A stretch of 64,000 nucleotides of DNA, taken from positions 806,001 to 870,000 of the forward strand of contig NZ_JQLH01000001.1 in assembly GCF_000744105.1 (NCBI RefSeq), given 5' to 3'. The DNA is from Maribacter forsetii DSM 18668. GTDB lineage: Bacteria; Bacteroidota; Bacteroidia; Flavobacteriales; Flavobacteriaceae. The notes under the pieces are model-generated. The model was not told where the DNA came from, did no database searches, and saw nothing but the letters and a program-made list of their open reading frames with translations. This document shows, piece by piece, positions 51,699-62,800 of the stretch. The number at the start of each line of letters is the position of its first letter. Position 1 is the stretch's first letter. The position numbers and the translations under genes were made by a program.

Positions 51699-53993
51699 AT
51701 GAGCAATGAAAAGCTAAGAAGAGAAGCACTTATTTATCATGCAAAACCACAGCCTGGTAAGATAAAAATAGTACCTACTAAACCATATAGTACACAACGT
51801 GATCTTGCTCTGGCGTACTCGCCCGGTGTTGCAGAGCCATGTTTAGAAATAGCAAAGGATAAGGACAACGCCTATAAATATACTTCTAAAGGTAATTTAG
51901 TAGCCATTATATCTAACGGTACCGCTGTTTTGGGTTTAGGAAATATAGGTCCTGAGGCTTCAAAACCGGTAATGGAAGGTAAAGGTCTTCTTTTTAAGAT
52001 TTTTGCGGATATTGATGGTATTGATATTGAAGTGGATACTGAAGATGTAGATAAGTTCATTGAGACCGTTAAAATGATTGCTCCAACTTTTGGTGGAATT
52101 AACCTAGAGGATATCAAAGCTCCTGAAGCTTTTGAGATTGAACGTAGATTAAAAGAGGAATTGGATATTCCTGTAATGCATGATGACCAACACGGTACGG
52201 CTATTATTTCTGCTGCTGCTTTATTGAATGCTTTGGAGCTTTCTAAAAAGAAAATGGAAGATGTACGCATTGTTATTAGTGGTGCAGGTGCTGCCGCTGT
52301 TTCGTGTACTAAATTGTACAAGGCATTTGGTGCCAAAGCGGAAAATATAGTAATGCTTGATAGTAAGGGTGTTATTAGAAAAGATGCCGATAATTTATCT
52401 CCTGCAAAGAAGGAATTTGCAACCGATAGAAAAATAGATACCCTAGATGAAGCAATGGTAGATGCCGATGTATTCGTTGGTCTTTCCATAGCGAATGTTG
52501 TAAGTCCGGCGATGTTGGAATCTATGGCAGAGAATCCTATAGTGTTTGCAATGGCTAATCCAGATCCAGAGATTGCTTATGATTTGGCAGTTGCTACACG
52601 TAAGGATATTATAATGGCAACAGGAAGATCAGATCATCCTAACCAAGTGAATAATGTACTTGGTTTTCCATTTATATTTAGAGGTGCATTAGATGTAAGG
52701 GCTACCGCGATTAATGAAGCTATGAAAATGGCTGCAGTAAAAGCTTTGGCAGATTTAACAAGACAACCGGTACCTGAGCAAGTGAATATTGCTTATGGTG
52801 AAACTAGACTAACATTTGGTAAGGAGTATATTATTCCAAAACCTTTTGATCAACGATTAATATATGAAATACCACCTGCTGTAGCTAAAGCTGCTATGGA
52901 AAGTGGTGTAGCTAAGGCACCTATAGACGATTGGGATAAATATAGAGAGGAGTTGATGCTTCGTTCTGGGAATGATAATAAAGTTGTACGTCAACTTCAT
53001 GGTAGGGCTCGTAGCAATGCCAAGAAAATTGTATTTGCAGAAGCTGATCATTTAGATGTTTTAAAAGCGGCGCAGATAGTACATGAAGAGGGTATAGCAA
53101 TTCCTATTCTTTTAGGTAGAAAAGATATTATTCTTGAATTAAAGAAAGAGTTGGAGTTTGATGCTGATCTTGCTATTATTGATCCTATGTCAGAGGAGTT
53201 TGACGAGCGCCATGTTCGTTATGCTACTAAATACTGGGAAAGCCGTAAGAGAAGCGGGGTGACTTTTTACAGTGCGAAAATAAAAATGCGCGAGCGTAAT
53301 TATTTCGGTTCTATGATGGTGATGGAGGGAGATGCTGATGGTATGATTTCTGGTTACTCAAGAGCATATCCTACGGTGGTAAAACCAATTTTAGAAGTTG
53401 TTGGTAGAGCAAGTCAGGTTAAGAAAGTAGCTACGGTGAACATTATGATTACCGATAGAGGGCCGTTGTTTTTGGCCGATACTTCAATCAATATAGAACC
53501 AAATGCCGAGGAATTGGCAGATATAGCACAAATGACCGCAAATGTTGCTTCAAATTTCGGATTCAATCCCGTGTTGGCAATGTTGAGTTATGCAAACTTT
53601 GGTTCTTCAACACATCCTAACGCGAAAAAGGTTAGAGAGGCAGTTCAAATTCTTCATGAAACAAAGCCAGATTTGGTGGTTGACGGTGAAATACAAACAG
53701 ATTTTGCTTTAAACAGAGAGCTTCACGAGAGTAAGTTTCCGTTTTCTAAGCTAGCTGGTAGAAAGGTGAACACCTTAATATTTCCTAATTTAGAATCCGC
53801 AAACATTACCTATAAGCTATTGAAAGAATTGAATAGTGCAGATTCTATCGGTCCAATCATGGTAGGTTTAAGAAAAGCCGTTCATATTATGCAATTAGGA
53901 GCTAGTGTTGATGAAATAGTAAACATGGCTGCAGTTGCTGTAATTGATGCTCAAGAGCGTGAAAAACGCAAGAAAGCGAAAGGTTCAAAATAA
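51699..53993 (+). CDS. maeB: NADP-dependent malic enzyme (MaeB type, with phosphotransacetylase-like domain)
   Basis: A 764-residue enzyme that converts malate to pyruvate with NADP+ reduction. The malic domain holds AYSPGVAEPCLEIAKD, ISNGTAVLGLGNIGPEASKP and PVMHDDQHGTAI with the metal-binding acidic residues. The NAD(P)-binding domain has VISGAGAAAVSCTKLY and FAMANPDPEI. From about residue 430 there is a phosphotransacetylase-like domain (KKIVFAEADHLDVLKAAQI, MVMEGDADGMISGYSRAYPT), which in MaeB proteins is regulatory rather than catalytic. Full length. It precedes ruvA by 74 bp. Confidence 0.96.
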   Translation: MSNEKLRREALIYHAKPQPGKIKIVPTKPYSTQRDLALAYSPGVAEPCLEIAKDKDNAYKYTSKGNLVAIISNGTAVLGLGNIGPEASKPVMEGKGLLFKIFADIDGIDIEVDTEDVDKFIETVKMIAPTFGGINLEDIKAPEAFEIERRLKEELDIPVMHDDQHGTAIISAAALLNALELSKKKMEDVRIVISGAGAAAVSCTKLYKAFGAKAENIVMLDSKGVIRKDADNLSPAKKEFATDRKIDTLDEAMVDADVFVGLSIANVVSPAMLESMAENPIVFAMANPDPEIAYDLAVATRKDIIMATGRSDHPNQVNNVLGFPFIFRGALDVRATAINEAMKMAAVKALADLTRQPVPEQVNIAYGETRLTFGKEYIIPKPFDQRLIYEIPPAVAKAAMESGVAKAPIDDWDKYREELMLRSGNDNKVVRQLHGRARSNAKKIVFAEADHLDVLKAAQIVHEEGIAIPILLGRKDIILELKKELEFDADLAIIDPMSEEFDERHVRYATKYWESRKRSGVTFYSAKIKMRERNYFGSMMVMEGDADGMISGYSRAYPTVVKPILEVVGRASQVKKVATVNIMITDRGPLFLADTSINIEPNAEELADIAQMTANVASNFGFNPVLAMLSYANFGSSTHPNAKKVREAVQILHETKPDLVVDGEIQTDFALNRELHESKFPFSKLAGRKVNTLIFPNLESANITYKLLKELNSADSIGPIMVGLRKAVHIMQLGASVDEIVNMAAVAVIDAQEREKRKKAKGSK

Positions 53994-54067
53994 ATTATAA
54001 TTAAAGGATAACTCGAATAGGGAAATTGGTAGACATACTTCTTTCCCTTTTTAATTTTAGAAAAATC

Positions 54068-54649
54068 ATGATACATCACTTAAGAGGAAAACTAGTAGAG
54101 AAGAACCCAACTCATGTTATTATCGAATGTGGTGGTGTTGGCTATTTTGTAAATATTTCTTTAAATACTTTTTCTAAGTTGCCGGAGCAAGAAAATATCT
54201 CTGTTTTTACGCACCTTCAGGTGAAAGAAGATTCTCACACACTGTTCGGATTTGTTGAAAAATCAGAGCGTGAGATATTCCGATTATTATTGTCCGTTTC
54301 GGGCATAGGATCAAGTATAGCAAGAACCATGCTTTCTTCTATGTCTCCGTCTCAAGTTAGAGATGCTATTGCTAACGGTGATGTTGCATCAATACAAGCT
54401 GTAAAAGGTATAGGGGCGAAAACGGCACAGCGCGTAATTTTGGATCTTAGAGATAAGGTCTTAAAAGTTTACGATATAGACGAACTTTCACTAAGTACAA
54501 ACAATACAAATAAAGATGAAGCGTTATCTGCTTTAGAAGTTCTGGGCTTCGCACGTAAACAATCAGAGAGGGTTGTCGATAAAGTGCTTGGTCAAGATGC
54601 TTCGCTAAGTGTCGAGGATATAATAAAACTCGCGCTCAAAAATTTGTAA
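54068..54649 (+). CDS. ruvA: Holliday junction DNA helicase subunit RuvA
   Basis: A 193-residue tetrameric protein that binds four-way junctions and recruits RuvB. The ATG at 54068 (MIHHLRGKLVEKNPTHVIIE) is chosen because homologues begin there; an earlier ATG adds 14 unrelated residues. Domain I OB fold (1-63), tandem helix-hairpin-helix motifs (VSGIGSSIARTML, VKGIGAKTAQRVILDL) and the C-terminal RuvB-binding domain (EALSALEVLGFARKQSERVV). It sits 6 bp before sprA, an order typical for flavobacteria. Confidence 0.96.
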   Translation: MIHHLRGKLVEKNPTHVIIECGGVGYFVNISLNTFSKLPEQENISVFTHLQVKEDSHTLFGFVEKSEREIFRLLLSVSGIGSSIARTMLSSMSPSQVRDAIANGDVASIQAVKGIGAKTAQRVILDLRDKVLKVYDIDELSLSTNNTNKDEALSALEVLGFARKQSERVVDKVLGQDASLSVEDIIKLALKNL

Positions 54650-54654
54650 TAAGT

Positions 54655-57600
54655 TTGAAAAACGGGGTAACTAAATTTCTTAAAATTTCTTTTAAGGGCA
54701 TCTTTGCATTCTTTATGTTTTTAGCTTCTATAACGACTGTTATGGCGCAAGAAACAGAAGAAAAGGAAATTGATTCGGTAAAGACAGGGTATGATTTGGG
54801 TAGAATTCTAATTGAGAATCCAGAAAGTATTGTGTCAAAATATATTTATGACCCTGAACTTGATCGTTATATCTATAATGAGAGTGTGGGTGATTTTAAT
54901 ATTGGTTATCCTATAATTCTTACACCAGATCAATATTTTAAATTGATCAGGGAAGAAGGAATTAAATCTTACTTCAAGGAAAAATCCGATGCTTACTCAG
55001 GTAAAAAAGAAGGTAGTGAAGAAGCTCGTAAAAACTTACTTCCTAATTTTTATGTAAATAATGATTTCTTTTCTACCATTTTTGGTGGTAATACTATTGA
55101 GATAATTCCACAAGGATCTGTGGCAATGGATTTGGGTGTTATCTGGCAGAAAAACGATAATCCTTCTTTATCTCCTAGAAATAGAACAAACCTTTCTTTT
55201 GATTTTGATCAGCGTATAAGTCTTAGTATGTTGGGTCAAATTGGTGAGCGCCTACAGGTAAATGCCAATTATGATACAGAAGCAACCTTCGATTTTCAGA
55301 ACATTGTTAAGTTAGATTACACACCAACTGAAGATGATATTATTCAATCTATAGAAGTTGGTAACGTAAACATGCCACTAAATAGTTCCTTAATTCAAGG
55401 AGCACAAAGTTTATTTGGTGTAAAAACGAAGTTACAATTTGGTAAAACTTCGGTTACCGCAGTTTTTTCTGAGCAGCGTTCGCAAAATAATACGGTAGTA
55501 GCACAAGGTGGTGGTACATTAAATGATTTCTCTCTAACGGCTTTGGATTATGATGAAAACAGACACTTTTTCTTAGCGCAATACTTTAGAGATAATTACG
55601 ATGAAGCACTTTCTTCTTATCCTTATATACAAAGTCAAGTTCAGATTACGCGTATAGAGGTTTGGATTACAAACAGAACGCAGCAGACGTTAAATGTGCG
55701 TAATGTGGTGGCTATTCAGGATTTAGGTGAATCAGATATTACAAAGACCAGAGTAGGACAAAATAATGGTAGCGGTAGTGGTTTCTTTAATGGTCCTGCA
55801 GATTTAAGACCTAGAAACAACGCAAATGATTATGACCCGGCTTTAATACTTACTAATAGTGGTGCTTTAAATGATAATATTAGAGAAATTGCAACTGTAG
55901 AGAGTGGTTTTAATGCTGGTAGTTTTACCGGTGGATACTCTCCTAACCAAGGTTTTGATTATGCGTATTTAGAGAATGCAAGAAAATTGGAACAGGGTAG
56001 AGATTTCGATTTCAATACACAATTAGGGTATATCTCTTTAAACCAACGTTTAAGTAATGATGAGGTTTTAGGTGTTGCTTACCAATATACATTTCAAGGG
56101 CAAGTATACCAAGTAGGTGAATTTGCAAATGGTGGTATAGAGGCAACTACGGTTACTCAAGATGTTAGTACCGTTATAGAAAACAATACACTAATACTTA
56201 AACTTCTTAAAAGTAATATCACCAATATCACTGATCCTATTTGGGATTTAATGATGAAGAATATCTACGCTACTGGTGCGTATAGCTTAAGTCAAGAAGA
56301 TTTTAAGATGAATATTTTATATTCTGATCCTACGGCAAGAAATTATATTACACCAATAGAAGAAGGTCCGGGTTCTGGTTGGCCAGAAGGATTAGAAGAG
56401 ACTATTCTTTTAAATGTTTTTAATCTAGATAGGTTAAATGTGTATAATGATATTCAACCCGGTGGTGATGGTTTCTTTGATTTCATTAGTGGGCAAACCA
56501 TAGATGTGCAGAATGGTCGTATCATCTTTACCACAGTAGAACCTTTTGGAGAGTCTTTGTACGAGAAACTACAAAATGGTAACAGCGGTCAATACGATGT
56601 CACTTCTGGGTATAATGCCAACCAAGAGCAGTATGTATTCAGAGATATGTATGCTTTAACAAAAACGGCGGCGCTACAAGATCCAGAAAAAAATAAGTTC
56701 TTATTAAAAGGTTCTTACAAATCAGAGGGTAGTAACGGTATTTCTATAGGAGCATTTAATGTGCCCCAAGGTTCTGTAACGGTAACGGCTAATGGTAGAA
56801 CATTACAAGAGGGTATAGATTATACGGTAAATTATCAGTCTGGTACGGTACAAATTTTAGATCCTAGTTTAGAGGCTTCAAATGTGCCTATCAATATATC
56901 GGTAGAGAATAATGCGGTATTCGGTCAACAAACACGTCGTTTTACAGGTGTGAATGTAGAGCATCAATTCAATGAAAAATTTGTTTTGGGCGGTACATTA
57001 TTAAATATGAACGAAAGACCTTTGACCCAAAAATCTACATACGGTGTAGAATCTGTAAACAATACTATTTTTGGATTAAATACTAACTTTTCTACTGAGG
57101 TGCCTTTCTTGACACGTATGGTGAATAAGTTACCAAATATTGATACAGATGTACCTTCTAATATTTCGGTAAGGGCAGAAATGGCGGCATTAATTCCTAG
57201 CTCACCTAAAAATGCTGATTTTGAAGGAGAGACTACTACTTACTTAGATGATTTTGAAGGAGCGCAGGCATTGATAGATATTAGAGCATCCCTTGGATGG
57301 TCTCTTGCCAGTATGCCTTTGGAATATGGTAATGGTGACCAACCTTTTGGTAGTTCTCCAGAAGATGCAAATAACCTGTTAAACGGTTATGGTAGGGCAA
57401 AGTTGTCTTGGTATACTATAGATCCTATATTCTTTACCACGCAAAGACCTGCCGAAATCAGTGATGATGATGTTTCAACCAATGCAACCCGTAGAGTATA
57501 TATTGATGAAGTTTTTCCAGAGACAGATGTTGCTCAAGGTCAAACCCAAGTACAGTCTACATTAGATATGGTTTATTATCCAAATGCCAAGGGGCCGTAC

Positions 57601-60600
57601 AATAATAATCCAGATTTTGACACTGAAGCTCCAACTGAAAAGTGGGGTGGTATGATGCGTTCTTTGAGCAGTACGGATTTTGAACAGAGTAACGTTGAAT
57701 TCGTTCAATTTTGGGTAATGGACCCTTATGTTGATGGTATTGCAAATGGAGCGGGTGAATTAGTGCTTAACCTAGGTAATATTTCTGAAGATATTCTGCG
57801 TGACGGTAAAAAGCAATATGAAAACGGATTACCGGGGGTTGATAGTAATGATTTTGTTTCGCCTACCTCTTGGGGTGAAGTACCGGCAACACAATCTTTG
57901 GTGTATGCTTTTGATGCAGATGAAAACAATAGAGGTTTACAGGATATTGGTTTTGACGGTTTAGATGATGTACGTGAAGCGGATGTGTATACTAATAACG
58001 GTGGTGATGACCCTGCATTAGATAACTACGGATATTATTTAAATAGAGATGGTAGTATTTTAGATAGGTATTTAGATTTTAATAACCCGGAAGGGAATTC
58101 CCCTGTAACGGTAACGAATACGGATAGGGGTTCTACAACATTACCGGATGTGGAAGATGTTGATAGAGATTTAACCATGAATACGGTAAATAGTTATTAT
58201 GAGTACCGTATTGCTATAAAGCCGAATACTACTATTAATGATGAATATGTAACCGATATTATTGAAGGCACCGCAACTGGTGATATTAGAATACCGAATG
58301 GTGATGAGGTTAATTACCGCTGGATTCAGTATAAAATTCCATTAAGCGACTTTACAGATGCTATTGGTGGTATTACGGATTTTAGATCTATTAGTTTTAT
58401 GCGTATGTATATGACAGGTTTCAATAGCCCTACTATATTACGTTTTGCAACTTTGGATTTAGTTAGAGGAGATTGGCGTACGTATACAAATACTTTGCAA
58501 GACACAAATATTGACAGTGATCCTTCTGATGATGGTACTACCTTAGATGTAAATACGGTTAACATAGAAGAAAATAGTAGTAGAACACCAATACCATATG
58601 TGTTGCCTCCAGGTGTTGTTAGAGAGCAGTTAAATAATAACAATACTATTATTAGGCAGAACGAGCAATCACTTTCGTTGACGGTATCTAATCTAGAGTC
58701 TGAAGATTCTAGAGGGGTGTTCAAAAATTTGAATGTAGACATTCGTCAATATGAGAAATTGAAAATGTTTATTCATGCCGAAAAAATTATAGATAGTGAT
58801 TATGCTGATACCTCTACACCTTTAGTTGGTTTCTTGCGTATGGGTACAGATTTCACTCAAAATTACTATCAAATAGAATTGCCGTTAGAGTTCACTCCTT
58901 TTACTGCAGTTGCAGATGATGAAATATGGCCAGAGAATAATGAGATGAATATTTTGCTTAGTGATTTAACGAAGGTGAAATCGCAATGGATTGCAGATGG
59001 TGATTTAACTGATGTTCGTTTCTTTGAAATTGAAAATGATGAAGTGATTCCTGTTGGTGAGTTTGATGTTCGTACTCCTGGTAGAATTCGTATCGGTATA
59101 AAAGGTAATCCGTCTTTAGGTAGTATACGTACCATGATGGTGGGTGTTAAAAACCAAGATATCTTACCGGCAAGAGGTGAAGTTTGGTTCAATGAACTTC
59201 GTCTTGCAGGATTGGATAATAATGGCGGTTGGGCGGCAATTGCCGCAGTAGATGGTAATATTGCAGATTTTGCCAATTTTAGTGCAACAGGTAGTAAGAG
59301 CACTTCTGGTTTTGGATCCATAGATCAAATGCCAAATGAACGTGCACGTGAAGATGCGGTTTCTTATGATGTAGTTACCAATGTTAATGTTGGGCAACTA
59401 CTTCCTAAAAAGTGGGGAATTCAATTACCGTTCAATTACGGAATTTCTGAGCAATTAATTACTCCGGAGTTTGATCCTGTGTATGATGATTTAAAACTGG
59501 AAGATAGAATTGCGGCTGAAGATACCCAAGAAGGTAAGGATGATGTATTGGAACAAGCTGAAGATTATACTAAACGAACAAGCATTAATTTAATAGGTGT
59601 TCGTAAAGATCGTGGAGAAGAAGCAGATGCCAATTTCTACGATATAGAAAACTTCACCTTTAATTATAGTTACAACGAAACTGATCATAGAGATTTTGAA
59701 ATTGCCGAATTAAAAGAACAAAATGTAAATACAGGTTTTGTGTATAATCACAGTTTTGAACCGCTAGAGGTTGCTCCGTTTGCTAAAAAGGATTCACTTT
59801 TTAATGGTAAGTACTGGCAGTGGTTAAAAGATTTGAATCTGAATTTGTTGCCTTCAAACATTGGGGTTACATCTAATATTAATAGGCAGTTTAACGCTCA
59901 ACGTTTTAGAGATGTGTATACTGATGGTGAAGACAGAATAGAATTACCAGAGCTTCAACAACGTAATTATTTATTTAATTGGCAGTACGCGATCAACTAT
60001 AATTTGACAAAATCGTTGCGATTAAATTTAACAGGTTCCAATAATAATATTGTTAGAAATTATTTAAATGAGGATGAGCCTGTAGAATCAATAGATAGGA
60101 TTAGGAATGAATTAGGTTTATGGGACGGCTTTTTTGATGTGGGTGAACCAAACAGACATTCTCAACAAATGCAGCTGAATTATGAAGTTCCTTTTTCTAA
60201 AATACCTGCGTTAGACTTTATAAGTACTCAATATTCATATACTAGTAATTTTGATTGGCAAAGAGGGGGCGATGCACTTTTTGAAGTAGCAGGTGAATAT
60301 ATAAACACGGTGCAAAATGCAAATACACATACGTTGACATCGTCTTTGACCATGCAGAAGTTTTATGATTTAATCGGACTCAAAAAACGTGAGGCTCCTA
60401 GGGCATCTACCACCGGACCAATACGAAGAGATAAATCTGGAGCATTATCCGAAGATCAAGAAAAGATTAAAGGTAAGACAAGTGATTTGTTCAATACCGT
60501 TGTGGATATTGTTACCATGGTAAAACGAGTGAATTTCAACTATAGCGAAAACAATGGTACGGTGCTTCCGGGTTATACGCAATCTGTTGGTTTCGTTGGT

Positions 60601-61839
60601 ACTACCAAACCAACTATTGGTTTCCTATTTGGTAGTCAGTCAGATGTGCGTTATGAAGCCGCTAGAAATGGTTGGTTAACAGGTTTTCAGGAATTTAACG
60701 AGCAATTCATCCAAAGAACAAATAAACAGTTGAATATTACCGCCACGGCTCAACCAACAAAAGATATAACTATTGATTTGGTGGCAGACAGGCAATATTC
60801 AGATAGTTATCAGGAGAATTTTAATGTTGTAGATCAAGAATATAACCTTCAGTTGGGTAACAATTATGGTAGTTTTAGTATTTCTACTATGATGATCGGT
60901 ACTGCATTTGGAAAGAGTGATGAATTTGATTCAAGTACTTTTCAGCAGTTTAAGGATAACAGAATTACCATAGCGAATAGATTGATTTCTGATAGATCAC
61001 AACCGGTAGGTGATTTGGATGAAGATGGTTTTCCTCAGTTATATGGTAAAACTCAACAAGATGTATTGTTGCCGGCGTTTTTTGCTGCATATACGGGACA
61101 AGATGCTGAACGTGTAAATCTAGATACGTTTAGAGATATTCCAATACCAAACTGGAGTATTAAATATACAGGGCTTATGAAGAGCAAGTGGTTTAAAAAG
61201 AAATTTAAGCGTTTTTCTTTAAGTCATGGGTATCGTGCATCATATAGTATAAACTCGTACCAAACAAACTTAGAAAAGGTACAGTTAATTAGCGATGGCC
61301 AAGATGCTATTAATGCAGAGAACCTAGATATATTGCCAGATTTGATTTTAAATAATGTGGTGCTTACAGATCAATTTAACCCGTTAATTCGAGTAGATTT
61401 TGAAATGAAAAATTCTGTTAGTGTATTGGCAGAAGTAAGAACAGATAGAGCATTATCATTAAGTTTCGATAATGATTTAATGACCGAAATCAATGGTAAG
61501 GAATATACGGTTGGTTTAGGATATCGTTTTAAAGATGTAAAATTTGTAACCAATATAGGAGGAAACAAAACAAGGTTAAAGGGCGATTTAAACTTAAAAG
61601 CTGATTTAACTTTACGTGATAACATTACTATTATTAGAAATTTAGATATCAATAATAACCAAATAACCTCTGGTCAAAATCTAATGTCATTGAAATTTAC
61701 GGCAGATTATGCCTTAAGTAAGAACTTAAATGCATTGTTCTTTTACGATCATTCGTTCTCTCAATTTGCTGTCTCTACCGCTTTTCCACAAACAACCATT
61801 AACACCGGATTTACAATTCGTTACAATTTTGGTAATTAA
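54655..61839 (+). CDS. sprA: SprA/Sov, type IX secretion outer-membrane translocon
   Basis: A 2394-residue outer-membrane protein that forms the T9SS channel and is needed for gliding. A TTG at 54655 starts a signal peptide (GIFAFFMFLASITTVMAQ). The mature chain is beta-strand rich with many aromatic strands, in keeping with the very large 36-strand barrel known for SprA. The family opening VSKYIYDPELDRYIYNESVG and the ending INTGFTIRYNFGN (barrel-closing strand) are present. Length agrees with the F. johnsoniae protein. It would export the sorting-domain proteins seen at 2243-2542 and 3303-6185. Transcription probably starts upstream of ruvA. Confidence 0.96.
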   Translation: MKNGVTKFLKISFKGIFAFFMFLASITTVMAQETEEKEIDSVKTGYDLGRILIENPESIVSKYIYDPELDRYIYNESVGDFNIGYPIILTPDQYFKLIREEGIKSYFKEKSDAYSGKKEGSEEARKNLLPNFYVNNDFFSTIFGGNTIEIIPQGSVAMDLGVIWQKNDNPSLSPRNRTNLSFDFDQRISLSMLGQIGERLQVNANYDTEATFDFQNIVKLDYTPTEDDIIQSIEVGNVNMPLNSSLIQGAQSLFGVKTKLQFGKTSVTAVFSEQRSQNNTVVAQGGGTLNDFSLTALDYDENRHFFLAQYFRDNYDEALSSYPYIQSQVQITRIEVWITNRTQQTLNVRNVVAIQDLGESDITKTRVGQNNGSGSGFFNGPADLRPRNNANDYDPALILTNSGALNDNIREIATVESGFNAGSFTGGYSPNQGFDYAYLENARKLEQGRDFDFNTQLGYISLNQRLSNDEVLGVAYQYTFQGQVYQVGEFANGGIEATTVTQDVSTVIENNTLILKLLKSNITNITDPIWDLMMKNIYATGAYSLSQEDFKMNILYSDPTARNYITPIEEGPGSGWPEGLEETILLNVFNLDRLNVYNDIQPGGDGFFDFISGQTIDVQNGRIIFTTVEPFGESLYEKLQNGNSGQYDVTSGYNANQEQYVFRDMYALTKTAALQDPEKNKFLLKGSYKSEGSNGISIGAFNVPQGSVTVTANGRTLQEGIDYTVNYQSGTVQILDPSLEASNVPINISVENNAVFGQQTRRFTGVNVEHQFNEKFVLGGTLLNMNERPLTQKSTYGVESVNNTIFGLNTNFSTEVPFLTRMVNKLPNIDTDVPSNISVRAEMAALIPSSPKNADFEGETTTYLDDFEGAQALIDIRASLGWSLASMPLEYGNGDQPFGSSPEDANNLLNGYGRAKLSWYTIDPIFFTTQRPAEISDDDVSTNATRRVYIDEVFPETDVAQGQTQVQSTLDMVYYPNAKGPYNNNPDFDTEAPTEKWGGMMRSLSSTDFEQSNVEFVQFWVMDPYVDGIANGAGELVLNLGNISEDILRDGKKQYENGLPGVDSNDFVSPTSWGEVPATQSLVYAFDADENNRGLQDIGFDGLDDVREADVYTNNGGDDPALDNYGYYLNRDGSILDRYLDFNNPEGNSPVTVTNTDRGSTTLPDVEDVDRDLTMNTVNSYYEYRIAIKPNTTINDEYVTDIIEGTATGDIRIPNGDEVNYRWIQYKIPLSDFTDAIGGITDFRSISFMRMYMTGFNSPTILRFATLDLVRGDWRTYTNTLQDTNIDSDPSDDGTTLDVNTVNIEENSSRTPIPYVLPPGVVREQLNNNNTIIRQNEQSLSLTVSNLESEDSRGVFKNLNVDIRQYEKLKMFIHAEKIIDSDYADTSTPLVGFLRMGTDFTQNYYQIELPLEFTPFTAVADDEIWPENNEMNILLSDLTKVKSQWIADGDLTDVRFFEIENDEVIPVGEFDVRTPGRIRIGIKGNPSLGSIRTMMVGVKNQDILPARGEVWFNELRLAGLDNNGGWAAIAAVDGNIADFANFSATGSKSTSGFGSIDQMPNERAREDAVSYDVVTNVNVGQLLPKKWGIQLPFNYGISEQLITPEFDPVYDDLKLEDRIAAEDTQEGKDDVLEQAEDYTKRTSINLIGVRKDRGEEADANFYDIENFTFNYSYNETDHRDFEIAELKEQNVNTGFVYNHSFEPLEVAPFAKKDSLFNGKYWQWLKDLNLNLLPSNIGVTSNINRQFNAQRFRDVYTDGEDRIELPELQQRNYLFNWQYAINYNLTKSLRLNLTGSNNNIVRNYLNEDEPVESIDRIRNELGLWDGFFDVGEPNRHSQQMQLNYEVPFSKIPALDFISTQYSYTSNFDWQRGGDALFEVAGEYINTVQNANTHTLTSSLTMQKFYDLIGLKKREAPRASTTGPIRRDKSGALSEDQEKIKGKTSDLFNTVVDIVTMVKRVNFNYSENNGTVLPGYTQSVGFVGTTKPTIGFLFGSQSDVRYEAARNGWLTGFQEFNEQFIQRTNKQLNITATAQPTKDITIDLVADRQYSDSYQENFNVVDQEYNLQLGNNYGSFSISTMMIGTAFGKSDEFDSSTFQQFKDNRITIANRLISDRSQPVGDLDEDGFPQLYGKTQQDVLLPAFFAAYTGQDAERVNLDTFRDIPIPNWSIKYTGLMKSKWFKKKFKRFSLSHGYRASYSINSYQTNLEKVQLISDGQDAINAENLDILPDLILNNVVLTDQFNPLIRVDFEMKNSVSVLAEVRTDRALSLSFDNDLMTEINGKEYTVGLGYRFKDVKFVTNIGGNKTRLKGDLNLKADLTLRDNITIIRNLDINNNQITSGQNLMSLKFTADYALSKNLNALFFYDHSFSQFAVSTAFPQTTINTGFTIRYNFGN

Positions 61840-61912
61840 TAGGGCTGTTTAATAAGGGTTAAGCATAAGAATTAGCTACACTTTTGATCAAATCATAACA
61901 TTTGTAATTATT

Positions 61913-61943
61913 TTGATAACCTAAGTTGAAAACTTTACATTTG
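61913..61943 (+). promoter_or_regulatory. Promoter of gcvH
   Basis: TTG at 61913-61915 and TACATTTG at 61936-61943, spacing 20 bp, fit the flavobacterial consensus; the ATG is 30 bp further on. It separates gcvH-vanZ from the sprA transcript. Confidence 0.6.
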
Positions 61944-61972
61944 CCGAAGTAAAAAAATAATAAACGATTATA

Positions 61973-62353
61973 ATGAATATACCAGCTGAATTAAAATATA
62001 CGAAAGATCACGAGTGGGTAAAGATAGAAGGTGATGTTGCCATTGTAGGTATTACAGATTTCGCTCAAGGTGAATTAGGTGATATTGTTTATGTTGAAGT
62101 AGACACTCTTGATGAGACTTTAGATCGCGAAGCGATTTTTGGTACGGTTGAAGCTGTAAAAACTGTTTCTGATTTATTTTCTCCTTTATCTGGTGAAATT
62201 GTAGAATTCAACGAAGCGTTAGAAGATGAGCCGGAAAAAGTAAATTCTGATCCTTACGGTGATGGTTGGATGGTAAAAATTAAGTTTAGCGATGCTAGCC
62301 AATTGGAAGATTTGTTGAGCGATGCTGCATATAAAGAGATAATAGGTGGTTAA
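61973..62353 (+). CDS. gcvH: glycine cleavage system H protein
   Basis: A 126-residue lipoyl carrier of the glycine cleavage complex. The lipoylated residue is Lys63 in [16 protein letters not shown]; the N-terminus [20 protein letters not shown] and the C-terminal [14 protein letters not shown] are typical. The other glycine cleavage genes are not nearby. Its 3' end overlaps the next gene by 8 bp. Confidence 0.96.
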   Translation: MNIPAELKYTKDHEWVKIEGDVAIVGITDFAQGELGDIVYVEVDTLDETLDREAIFGTVEAVKTVSDLFSPLSGEIVEFNEALEDEPEKVNSDPYGDGWMVKIKFSDASQLEDLLSDAAYKEIIGG

Positions 62354-62738
62354 AAACACTATTTATAAAGTACTTTTCATAAGCTGGATGATGTTTGTAA
62401 CATTTTCCAGCTTATTTTCTTTTTCGGGAATTGGTACCTCAAGGTTCAATATTCCGCATATGGATAAGGCCGTTCATTTTACGTTCTATTCCGTTATGGT
62501 GGTGTTGGGTTATTTGGCAACACCTAAAAGTAAAGAACAAGTTATAGGCAAGTCTAAGTTATTGTGGTACATTGTTTTATTCGCTGTGCTGTACGGTATA
62601 ATTATTGAAGTAATACAGCATGTAGCTACTGCTGATAGACACGGAGATCCACTAGATGCACTTGCAAATTCTACTGGAGCTATTGTAGGAATGTTAGCCG
62701 TAAGATTTCTGTTTTTTCGGGTGCCCTCGTTAAAATGA
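62346..62738 (+). CDS. VanZ family membrane protein
   Basis: A 130-residue inner-membrane protein with four hydrophobic helices. Family marks are [21 protein letters not shown] and [20 protein letters not shown] followed by [14 protein letters not shown]. VanZ-like proteins are named after a teicoplanin-resistance determinant, but most members, including this type, have no proven function. A GTG at 62346 inside the end of gcvH is the start, suggesting coupled translation. Confidence 0.85.
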   Translation: MVKNTIYKVLFISWMMFVTFSSLFSFSGIGTSRFNIPHMDKAVHFTFYSVMVVLGYLATPKSKEQVIGKSKLLWYIVLFAVLYGIIIEVIQHVATADRHGDPLDALANSTGAIVGMLAVRFLFFRVPSLK

Positions 62739-62800
62739 AAATTTTAGTTGCATATTTATGGATTAATTAGTTAAATTAGCAATCACTAAATTGAAAATAT

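Noticed and set aside
51872..52489. 205-codon minus-strand open frame inside the malic enzyme gene
   Set aside because: It is a Ser/Ile-rich shadow of the strongly conserved maeB frame.
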